DNA from: an uncultured bacterium
GTDB taxonomy: Bacteria; Cyanobacteriota; Vampirovibrionia; Gastranaerophilales; Gastranaerophilaceae
Direction: 5' to 3'
Assembly: GCA_900555175.1 (NCBI GenBank)
Contig: USJT01000102.1
Coordinates: 1 to 5,189, forward strand
Length of the DNA stretch: 5,189 nucleotides
Under the pieces are notes generated by a model. That model had not been told where the DNA came from and did no database searches. It saw only the letters and a program-made list of their open reading frames with translations. Numbering within the stretch: the first letter of the stretch is position 1; every line of letters starts with the position of its first letter. Below, in pieces: positions 1-5,171 of this stretch. Both the position numbers and the translations under genes were made by a program.

Positions 1-2011
1 TATCATTGAAGGTCTTCAAGCTTACACTTCTGTATTGGAAGTTCCTGGCGATATCGATCTTGCAATTATCGTTGTAAACGCAAAATTTGTTTTATCAACA
101 ATTGACCAATGCCACGAAAAGGGTATTAAAGGTTTATGTATCATCACAGCAGGTTTCAAAGAAACCGGTAAAGATGGTGCTGAATTAGAAAAACAATTAG
201 TTGAAAAAATTAAAGAATACGGTATGAGATGTGTAGGTCCAAACTGCTTGGGTGTTGTAAACACTAACCCAGAAATCAGAATGGACGGATGTTTCGCAGA
301 ATCACTTCCTGAACGTGGAAACATCGGTTTCGTATCTCAATCAGGTGCATTAGGCGGCGGTATTTTAAATATTTTGAAAGACTTAAACCTAGGTTTTGCA
401 CAATTCATTTCAATTGGGAACCAAGCTGATGTTAACGCTGAAACAGCTATTGAATATTGGGAAAATGATGACGATGTAGAACAAATCTTGTTATACATGG
501 AATCAATCCAAAATCCTGCAAACTTCAGAAAATTAGCTTCAAGAGTAACTAAGAAAAAACCAATCTTAGCTCTTAAATCAGGTCGTTCAGCAGCAGGTGC
601 TTCAGCAGCATCATCTCACACAGGTTCATTAGCAGGTGCTGATAAAGCTGCAGCAGCATTGTTACATCAATCAGGTGTAATCAGAGAATTTTCTTTGAAA
701 AACTTATTTGCAACAGCTAAAGTATTTGCAAACTGCCCAATTCCAAAAGGCGACAGAGTAGCTATTATCACAAACTCAGGCGGCCCTGGTATTATGGCAA
801 CAGATGCTGTATGCGAATACGGTATGCAAATGGCTAAAATTTCTGATGCTACAAAAGATAAATTAAGAAGCTTCTTACCAGCAGCAGCATCAGTTAAAAA
901 CCCAATCGATATGATTGCATCAGCTCCTATCGAACACTACAAACAAACTCTTGAAACAGTTATCGCTGATGAAAACGTTGATATGATTATCACAATTTAT
1001 CTTCCATTCTTAGGTTTGAAAGATATCGATGTTGCTAAAGCTTTAATGGAAATCAAAGCAGAACATCCTGAAAAACCAATTATCGGTGTATTCATGACTA
1101 AGAGCGAATTCTTCTCTAAACTTTCAGATATGGATGTTAATATGCCATTCTTTATGTATGCAGAAGAAGCTGCTGACGGGTTGAACAGATTAAATCAACA
1201 AAGATTATGGATGGAAAGACCGGAAGGCAAAATTCCTTGCTACGATGTAGATAGAGCAAAAGTTGAAAAAATCATTAAAAAATCTATCTCTGAAGGCAGA
1301 GCTCAACTTACAACTCTTGAATCAATTGATGTATTACAAGCATACGGTATCAGAGCTTGCAAATACGGTTTAGCAACAAACGAAGAAGAAGTTGTTGAAC
1401 TTGGAAATTCAATCGGATACCCAGTTGTAATGAAAATGACTTCAAAAACAACTTCACACAAAACAGATGTAGGCGGTGTTGTTGTTAACATCAAATCAGA
1501 AGAACAATTGAGAAGAGAATACAAAGGATTACTGGAAAGACTTGAAGCAAAAGGTTTGTTAGAAGGTCTTGAAGGTGTAATCATTCAAGAAATGGTTAAA
1601 GGTAATCGTGAAATGGTTTGCGGTATCGCAACAGATCCTCAATACGGTCCTATGATGATGTTCGGTTTAGGCGGCGTATTCGTAGAAGTTATGAAAGACG
1701 TAACATTCAGAATTGCTCCTTTAACAGATGTTGATGCTATGGATATGATTAAATCAGTAAAAGCATACAAATTGTTAGAAGGTGCAAGAGGTACAAAACC
1801 TGCACAAATCGATCAAATTCAAGAAACATTATTGAGATTGTCTCAACTTGTAAATGATTACAAATTCATCGATGAATTAGATATTAACCCATTGTTAATC
1901 TCTGAAACAACTGGTGAAGGTATCGCAGTTGACGGACGTATCAAGGTAAGACTTGATGAAGCTAAAGAAGCTTTAGGATGTACTTGTGCATCATCTTGCT
2001 GTTGTGGTTAA
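1..2011 (+). CDS. ADP-forming acetate/acyl-CoA ligase, fused alpha-beta subunits (5'-partial)
   Basis: This enzyme family converts acetyl-CoA (or acyl-CoA), ADP and phosphate to acetate, CoA and ATP in the cytoplasm, a substrate-level ATP step in anaerobes. The reading frame is open from base 2, so the true start lies upstream; 669 residues are visible and, from recalled homologues, about 55 N-terminal residues of the CoA-binding domain are missing. Visible order: rest of the CoA-binding domain, SQSGALG (residues 112-118) of the ligase domain, the SSHTGSLAG motif whose His (codon 617-619) matches the phosphorylated alpha-subunit His, then a C-terminal ATP-grasp domain with SHKTDVGGV (His codon 1457-1459, matching the beta-subunit His) and DINPL (627-631). 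There is no GNAT domain, so it is not a Pat-type acetyltransferase. The frame ends in GCTCASSCCCG, an odd Cys-rich tail, and tandem TAATAA. Many AAC, ATC and TTC codons, unlike neighbouring genes, suggest high expression. Acyl substrate cannot be fixed from sequence. Confidence 0.95.
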   Translation, partial: IIEGLQAYTSVLEVPGDIDLAIIVVNAKFVLSTIDQCHEKGIKGLCIITAGFKETGKDGAELEKQLVEKIKEYGMRCVGPNCLGVVNTNPEIRMDGCFAESLPERGNIGFVSQSGALGGGILNILKDLNLGFAQFISIGNQADVNAETAIEYWENDDDVEQILLYMESIQNPANFRKLASRVTKKKPILALKSGRSAAGASAASSHTGSLAGADKAAAALLHQSGVIREFSLKNLFATAKVFANCPIPKGDRVAIITNSGGPGIMATDAVCEYGMQMAKISDATKDKLRSFLPAAASVKNPIDMIASAPIEHYKQTLETVIADENVDMIITIYLPFLGLKDIDVAKALMEIKAEHPEKPIIGVFMTKSEFFSKLSDMDVNMPFFMYAEEAADGLNRLNQQRLWMERPEGKIPCYDVDRAKVEKIIKKSISEGRAQLTTLESIDVLQAYGIRACKYGLATNEEEVVELGNSIGYPVVMKMTSKTTSHKTDVGGVVVNIKSEEQLRREYKGLLERLEAKGLLEGLEGVIIQEMVKGNREMVCGIATDPQYGPMMMFGLGGVFVEVMKDVTFRIAPLTDVDAMDMIKSVKAYKLLEGARGTKPAQIDQIQETLLRLSQLVNDYKFIDELDINPLLISETTGEGIAVDGRIKVRLDEAKEALGCTCASSCCCG

Positions 2012-2053
2012 TAAAACTTAATAAAGTTAAAAATAATAGCAATTATAAAAATT

Positions 2054-2087
2054 ACCGGTCTTTTATTAACATAGAAGGCCGGTTTTT
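2054..2087 (+). terminator. Rho-independent terminator after the acyl-CoA ligase gene
   Basis: The left arm ACCGGTCTT (2054-2062) pairs with AAGGCCGGT (2075-2083) over nine pairs, one of them G-U, with a 12-nt loop. A run of five T (2083-2087) follows. It sits 43 nt after the ligase stop codon and before the next gene, so it should end the ligase transcript. Confidence 0.88.
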
Positions 2088-2127
2088 ACCCCGTAGGAAA
2101 AATACATTTACATAAGAAAGGCGAAAA

Positions 2128-2412
2128 ATGAGAATTGGTAGAATGATTAATGCTGCAATAGGAGCAACTAAAGACAGATATTATGTTACTCGTGGTGCAA
2201 GAAAAAATTTAACAGGAATCGATTTACGCTATTACAAAAATCTAAAAGAAGAAACCGGGGCATCTGTTCATAACCCGATAAAAGTTATAAAAAATTGGCA
2301 AAAAGCTTATCATAAAAATATCGCCCAATTAAAAATTTTAGAAAATTTAAACAAACCTTTCGAGCAACAATCTACAATTAGCAAAATTTTTCACAGATTG
2401 ACAAATAAATAG
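2128..2412 (+). CDS. Small basic protein of unknown function
   Basis: A 94-residue protein that I do not recognise. It is rich in Lys and Arg, has no signal peptide or membrane segment and no cysteine, and looks largely helical, so it is probably soluble and cytoplasmic; nucleic-acid binding is possible on charge alone but unproven. The most distinctive stretch is residues 22-43, around TGIDLRYYKNLKEETG. The ATG is supported by AAAGG (2117-2121) six nt upstream. It lies between the ligase terminator and the EF-hand gene. I could not find a convincing promoter in the 40 nt after the terminator, so it may depend on read-through or on a weak promoter. Confidence 0.72.
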   Translation: MRIGRMINAAIGATKDRYYVTRGARKNLTGIDLRYYKNLKEETGASVHNPIKVIKNWQKAYHKNIAQLKILENLNKPFEQQSTISKIFHRLTNK

Positions 2413-2451
2413 CAAATATAAATAATTGTAAAAATTTATTAAAAAAGAAAC

Positions 2452-2508
2452 AAAAAATCCCTTTATTTTATATCATTATTTTATGGTCTAAAGTAAGGGG
2501 GATTTTTT
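2452..2508 (+). promoter_or_regulatory. Terminator-like hairpin that encloses the next gene's ribosome binding site
   Basis: Bases 2452-2464 (six A, then TCCCTTT) pair with 2496-2508 (AAGGGGGA then six T) over 13 pairs, two of them G-U, around a loop of 31 nt. The T run touches the ATG at 2509, and the right arm contains the Shine-Dalgarno of that gene. It may terminate the upstream small gene, control translation of the downstream gene, or both. A possible -10 (TATCAT, 2471-2476) lies in the loop without a good -35; if used, the left arm would be absent from the mRNA and the site would be free. Confidence 0.55.
2495..2501 (+). promoter_or_regulatory. Shine-Dalgarno of the EF-hand protein gene
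   Basis: AAGGGGG ends 7 nt before the ATG at 2509 and fixes that start. It lies in the right arm of the hairpin 2452-2508, so it would be masked in a transcript arriving from upstream. Confidence 0.7.
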
Positions 2509-3135
2509 ATGAAAATTTCAGCTATCCAAACTTATCATAACAACAATTCTTTTTTAGGAAAAAAAAAACACAAACTTAAAAATGCAGCAGGAGCTGCGGC
2601 TATCGCACTTGCAAGTGTAACACCTGTCACAAATGCACAAGCGCAATACTATTACATTCCGCCAATTACTCCAATTACAACAACATATACTCCAAAAACG
2701 GTTCCAGATTGTTTTATTATAGGGGATTTACGAAATTTCGATGAACAAAAAACTCAAAGACAAGTTTTTGATGAAATTGATAATAATGGAAATTCAAACG
2801 GAACAATTTCTGTAAATGAGGTTCTCAGAACAGACAGAAACAACAAAATAAGATATCACGCAAATTACAATCAGTATGATGTTCAACGTATAAAAAATCA
2901 ATTTCAGGTTTTATCAGAAACATACAATGAAGAAGATTCAAATCCTAATACAATAAATTACAGCGAGTACAAAGCAATAATGAAGGATTACAACGAGGAA
3001 AATAAAATTAATGTTTTATACCCACCTGGACTTTACTATCCTATGACACCGTTTTACAATCCATACTTATTTGACGGACCACACCACCACCATAGACATA
3101 GAGACTATGATAGACCAAGACATCACAGAAGATAA
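2509..3135 (+). CDS. Exported EF-hand-like protein with His/Arg-rich C-terminus
   Basis: A 208-residue protein. Residues 1-45 look like a long signal peptide: a polar N-terminus with NNSFLGKKK, a basic stretch 18-24, a hydrophobic Ala-rich core 26-40, and a likely cleavage after AQA (43-45). A Tyr/Pro/Thr-rich linker follows (47-66). Residues 91-104 match an EF-hand loop (N93, N95, N97, G98, I100, E104), with Asn where Asp is usual. A second loop at 143-153 (D143, N145, N147, I149, E153) lacks the conserved Gly. Paired EF-hands usually bind calcium, but binding here may be weak. Another Pro/Tyr-rich stretch (169-190) leads to a tail of seven His and six Arg (192-208), possibly metal-binding. 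Function unknown; secreted or periplasmic location is inferred. No terminator is visible before spmA. Confidence 0.85.
   Translation: MKISAIQTYHNNNSFLGKKKHKLKNAAGAAAIALASVTPVTNAQAQYYYIPPITPITTTYTPKTVPDCFIIGDLRNFDEQKTQRQVFDEIDNNGNSNGTISVNEVLRTDRNNKIRYHANYNQYDVQRIKNQFQVLSETYNEEDSNPNTINYSEYKAIMKDYNEENKINVLYPPGLYYPMTPFYNPYLFDGPHHHHRHRDYDRPRHHRR
2559..2568 (+). repeat. Homopolymer run of ten A inside the signal-peptide coding region
   Basis: Ten consecutive A encode the end of Gly17 and Lys18-Lys20 of the EF-hand protein. Reading on by hand, gain of one A gives TAA within a few codons and loss of one A gives TAA about 15 codons later, so any change in length would switch the protein off. It could be a slippage or phase-variable tract, or chance in AT-rich DNA. 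Confidence 0.6.
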
Positions 3136-3142
3136 ACAAAAA

Positions 3143-3171
3143 TTGACCTAAATTCATATTAATGATTTAAT
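3143..3171 (+). promoter_or_regulatory. Sigma70-type promoter of spmAB, predicted leaderless
   Basis: TTGACC (3143-3148, 5 of 6 consensus) and TTTAAT (3166-3171, 5 of 6) are separated by exactly 17 nt. The -10 ends 6 nt before the spmA ATG at 3178, so transcription should begin at or next to that A. No Shine-Dalgarno is present, which fits a leaderless mRNA. Confidence 0.72.
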
Positions 3172-3177
3172 AAGTCT

Positions 3178-3783
3178 ATGAATTATATTTTCTATTGTTT
3201 AATAGTAATTTCTATTATTGTTGGTGCAATAAACGGAAGGTTAAATGAAGTAGTAAATTCAATACTTTCAGGGGCAGAACTATCTGTAAAGGTTGCATTT
3301 TCTCTTATCGGGATAATGGCATTTTGGCTTGGAATGATGAATATTGCAGACAAATGCGGGCTTATTAATATTATTTCAAAGCTTATAAAACCTATTACAA
3401 AGAAGCTGTTTAACGAAATTCCCGAAGATTCCCCGGCCATAGGCGATATTGCGATGAGCTTTTCTGCAAATGCTTTCGGCTTAACAAATGCAGCAACGCC
3501 AATAGGGATTAAAGCAATGGAAGAATTGCAAAAGCATAATAAAGATAAAAATTCAGCATCAAATGCGATGTGTATGTTTCTTGCAATGAACACAGCAGGC
3601 TTTCAATTAATTCCTGCTACAGTAATTGCAATATTAATCAGTATAGGCTACAAAAATCCGACAGAAATAATTGCACCGACACTTCTTGTAACAGGGATAT
3701 CTTTTGTTTGTGCAATCGGACTTGCAAAAATATTCCAGAATTTTTGGAAATCGCAAAGCAGCTCTATGGAGGAGGATAAATAA
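3178..3783 (+). CDS. spmA: Spore maturation protein A family membrane protein
   Basis: A 201-residue protein, close to the Bacillus SpmA length (about 196). It shows the family hallmarks: an N-terminal membrane segment ending in GAINGR, FWLGMMNIADKCGL, a central SANAFGLTNAATPIGIKAMEEL, and SNAMCMFLAMNTAGFQLIPATVIAIL, with several hydrophobic helices (nucleoside-recognition/Gate-type domain). In Bacillus and Clostridium, SpmA and SpmB are needed for full dehydration of the spore core, but the pair also occurs in bacteria that do not sporulate, where the transported substrate or role is unknown. An in-frame TGA at 3163-3165 rules out an earlier start. There is no Shine-Dalgarno; the promoter position implies a leaderless start. 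Its stop is 2 nt from the start of spmB, so the two form an operon and probably a membrane complex. Confidence 0.93.
   Translation: MNYIFYCLIVISIIVGAINGRLNEVVNSILSGAELSVKVAFSLIGIMAFWLGMMNIADKCGLINIISKLIKPITKKLFNEIPEDSPAIGDIAMSFSANAFGLTNAATPIGIKAMEELQKHNKDKNSASNAMCMFLAMNTAGFQLIPATVIAILISIGYKNPTEIIAPTLLVTGISFVCAIGLAKIFQNFWKSQSSSMEEDK
3768..3775 (+). promoter_or_regulatory. Strong Shine-Dalgarno of spmB
   Basis: GGAGGAGG lies within the end of spmA, 10 nt before the spmB ATG at 3786. It is the strongest ribosome binding site in the window and contrasts with the SD-less start of spmA in the same operon. Confidence 0.85.
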
Positions 3784-3785
3784 CT

Positions 3786-4319
3786 ATGTTTCAAACATTA
3801 ATGAACATAATTTCTCTATGGGCACTTCCTGCGATACTCATTTTAATTTTAACAATGGGCTTGTTCAAAAAAGTTCCGCTATATGAAACTTTTACCGATG
3901 GTGCAAAAGACGGATTTAAAGTTGCAATAAATATAATCCCGTATCTTGTTGCTATAATTGTCGGAATTTCAATGTTTAGAGCCTCAGGAATTATTGATTT
4001 AATACAGCATATTTTTGCACCACTACTTACATATTTTCATATTCCGGCAGACACAATTCCTATAATGCTTGTAAGACCACTTTCAGGCTCAGCAGCACTT
4101 GGCGTATTTTCAGACATTGCACATACTTTAGGGCCTGATTCTTATGCAACAAAACTTTCTGCAGTTATGATTGGTTCAAGTGAAACCACTTTTTATGTAT
4201 TAGCCGTATATTTTGGAGCCGTTGGAATATCAAAATTACGCTATGCTTTAATCGTAGGCTTACTTGCAGATGCTATAAGTATTCTTGCAGCAATCGCGGT
4301 TTGTAGTTTGATGTTCTAA
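3786..4319 (+). CDS. spmB: Spore maturation protein B family membrane protein
   Basis: A 177-residue integral membrane protein, matching the Bacillus SpmB length (about 178). Recognisable family motifs are YETFTDGAKDGFKVAINIIPYLVAI, RPLSGSAALGVFSDI, HTLGPDSYA and the very conserved GSSETTFYVLAVYFGAVG, followed by a C-terminal hydrophobic LLADAISILAA segment. Hydrophobic helices span most of the protein. It is the partner of SpmA and is translated from its own strong Shine-Dalgarno 2 nt after the spmA stop. Outside spore-formers its role is not established; the Gate-type fold suggests a transporter or channel-like function. Its last 47 bp overlap the 3' end of the opposite-strand zinc-ribbon gene, and no terminator is visible just after the stop. 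Confidence 0.93.
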   Translation: MFQTLMNIISLWALPAILILILTMGLFKKVPLYETFTDGAKDGFKVAINIIPYLVAIIVGISMFRASGIIDLIQHIFAPLLTYFHIPADTIPIMLVRPLSGSAALGVFSDIAHTLGPDSYATKLSAVMIGSSETTFYVLAVYFGAVGISKLRYALIVGLLADAISILAAIAVCSLMF

Positions 4320-4656
4320 AATCTCTTTCAACCCAGCTTTGCGTAAATTTAAAATTATTATTTTTTACAACAGCCTTAACAAGCACAGCGTAACTTATAT
4401 CTATAAAATTTATTTTGTTAATTCTCTCAACAACAAAATCCTCACAGCCGCAATTATGACAAAAATGTTTTTCAGGAATAATTTTTCCTTTTTTAATTAT
4501 TCCACGCAATTTCACACCACAGCAGGCACATCTGACAAGATACCACTGATTTTCAATCAATTCGCCACAATCAGGACAATAAGCCAAATCAACATCAGGT
4601 GTTATCTTGCTATGCTCACAAACCTTATTAAATTTTAAAAACTCCAATATAGTCAT
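4273..4656 (-). CDS. Zinc-ribbon-like protein with three CxxC motifs
   Basis: A 127-residue soluble protein with C27-P-D-C30-G, C43-A-C-C46-G and C66-H-N-C69-G-C71, plus C13 and H15 upstream. Three CxxC knuckles suggest one or two bound zinc ions in a rubredoxin- or zinc-ribbon-like fold; the spacing of the first two (12 residues) resembles a classic ribbon, and the third could pair with C13/H15 or bind separately. Residues 72-100 form an unrelated tail around VERINKINFIDISYAVLVKAV. I cannot name the family, and DNA-, RNA- or protein-binding is only inferred. The ATG at 4656 has no Shine-Dalgarno but lies 6 nt after a -10 element. The C-terminal 15 residues are encoded antisense to the end of spmB. 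Confidence 0.82.
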   Translation of the reverse strand: MTILEFLKFNKVCEHSKITPDVDLAYCPDCGELIENQWYLVRCACCGVKLRGIIKKGKIIPEKHFCHNCGCEDFVVERINKINFIDISYAVLVKAVVKNNNFKFTQSWVERDFRTSNYKPRLLQEYL

Positions 4657-4662
4657 ATTTAG

Positions 4663-4690
4663 TTAATAATTATTTATACAAAAATGTCAA
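4663..4690 (-). promoter_or_regulatory. Promoter of the zinc-ribbon gene, predicted leaderless
   Basis: On the minus strand a perfect TTGACA (4690-4685) is followed after 16 nt by TATTAA (4668-4663, 4 of 6). The -10 ends 6 nt before the ATG at 4656, placing the transcription start at the start codon. The -35 is also half of the inverted repeat at 4686-4701. Confidence 0.62.
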
Positions 4691-4701
4691 TAAAACTTGA
4701 C
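4686..4701. repeat. Short inverted repeat GTCAA-N6-TTGAC overlapping a -35 element
   Basis: Perfect 5-bp arms (4686-4690 and 4697-4701) lie between the two minus-strand genes. On the minus strand a T run follows, so it could act as a weak terminator of the upstream lipoprotein gene. It also covers the TTGACA of the zinc-ribbon promoter and could be an operator. The arms are short enough to be chance. Confidence 0.4.
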
Positions 4702-4712
4702 TACAAAAGTTT

Positions 4713-5135
4713 TTAAAATGCTTTAATCAAAAATATTTGAATATCCTTATTTACTCTTTCAACCCTTTTAACATATCTCATATCATTTAAATTTTGCAAT
4801 ATAAGAACAACAGCAGGCTTCTTATGAGTCATTTCAGCATAATATAAAGCCTGTCCAACACTTTCCGCCCACTTTTTAGCAAAATCAAATTCAATAGCAT
4901 AATCCTTAGTCAAACAATCCACTCTGGTCATATCCCAAAGCCTAAACTCTCTTTTACCAAAACTTGGAGTACACCATTGACTAACATAATATGCTTCATT
5001 TTGCTGACTTTTCATTGTTTGCATTTTATACAAACTTTTAGGAACATAATTCAAATCAAAATACAAAATTCCACAACCAATAAGAACAAGCGATATAACA
5101 AAAGAAACTATTTTATTTTTATACTTCTTTCTCAT
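4713..5135 (-). CDS. Small predicted lipoprotein with possible PD-(D/E)XK nuclease-like core
   Basis: A 140-residue protein. The N-terminus has basic MRKK, a hydrophobic stretch (9-20) and LIGC (18-21), a good lipobox that predicts lipidation at C21; the continued hydrophobicity to residue 27 means a plain membrane anchor is also possible. The exported part contains WCTPSFGKREFRLWDMTRVDC and IEFDFAKKWAESVGQALYYA, then a VVLIL strand. This resembles, from memory, a family of small uncharacterised proteins with 'RVDCLT...AIEFDFA.KWAE.IGQSLYYA'. D73, E82/D84, K87 and Q95 recall a restriction-endonuclease-like fold, but the spacing is not canonical and activity is unproven. The ATG at 5135 is preferred over the in-frame TTG at 5150, because the TTG overlaps the -10 region and the ATG sits 6 nt after TATAAT. 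Confidence 0.78.
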   Translation of the reverse strand: MRKKYKNKIVSFVISLVLIGCGILYFDLNYVPKSLYKMQTMKSQQNEAYYVSQWCTPSFGKREFRLWDMTRVDCLTKDYAIEFDFAKKWAESVGQALYYAEMTHKKPAVVLILQNLNDMRYVKRVERVNKDIQIFLIKAF

Positions 5136-5141
5136 AAAAAA

Positions 5142-5171
5142 ATTATACAATAAAAAATATAGCCGAGTCGA
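5142..5171 (-). promoter_or_regulatory. Promoter of the lipoprotein gene, predicted leaderless
   Basis: On the minus strand, TCGACT (5171-5166, 4 of 6) is followed after 18 nt by a perfect TATAAT (5147-5142). Six T then lead straight into the ATG at 5135. No Shine-Dalgarno is present, so the mRNA should start at or near the ATG. The rest of the window end (5172-5189) shows nothing I can support. Confidence 0.65.

Noticed and set aside
35..37. TTG at 35 as the start of the acyl-CoA ligase
   Set aside because: The frame is open to base 2 and the upstream residues continue the CoA-binding domain, so the gene is simply cut by the window edge.
22..324. Minus-strand open frames inside the ligase gene (22-324 and 1303-1584)
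   Set aside because: They are antisense to a strongly conserved coding region, have no recognisable domains and no ribosome binding site that I can see.
1..2011. Ligase as a Pat-type protein acetyltransferase
   Set aside because: The protein stops after the ATP-grasp domain and has no GNAT domain, and both catalytic His motifs of the true ligase are present.
2085..2113. Promoter for the small orphan gene after the terminator
   Set aside because: TTTACC at 2085 has no acceptable -10 at 16-18 nt; other candidates match only 4 of 6 at wrong spacing.
3192..3886. Other frames inside spmA and spmB (3192-3593 minus; 3570-3779 and 3704-3886 plus)
   Set aside because: Each overlaps conserved spmA/spmB sequence and its translation looks like an out-of-frame shadow.
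4339..4638. Plus-strand frame of 99 codons opposite the zinc-ribbon gene
   Set aside because: The minus strand has ordered CxxC motifs and a promoter; the plus-strand translation has neither motif nor plausible start signals.
4674..4679. Minus-strand TATAAA as the -10 of the zinc-ribbon gene
   Set aside because: It lies only 6 nt from TTGACA and I found no -35 at 16-18 nt upstream of it.
5148..5150. TTG at 5150 as start of the lipoprotein gene
   Set aside because: It adds five residues that include part of the TATAAT promoter element; the ATG at 5135 gives a normal signal peptide and the 6-nt spacing seen at two other genes.
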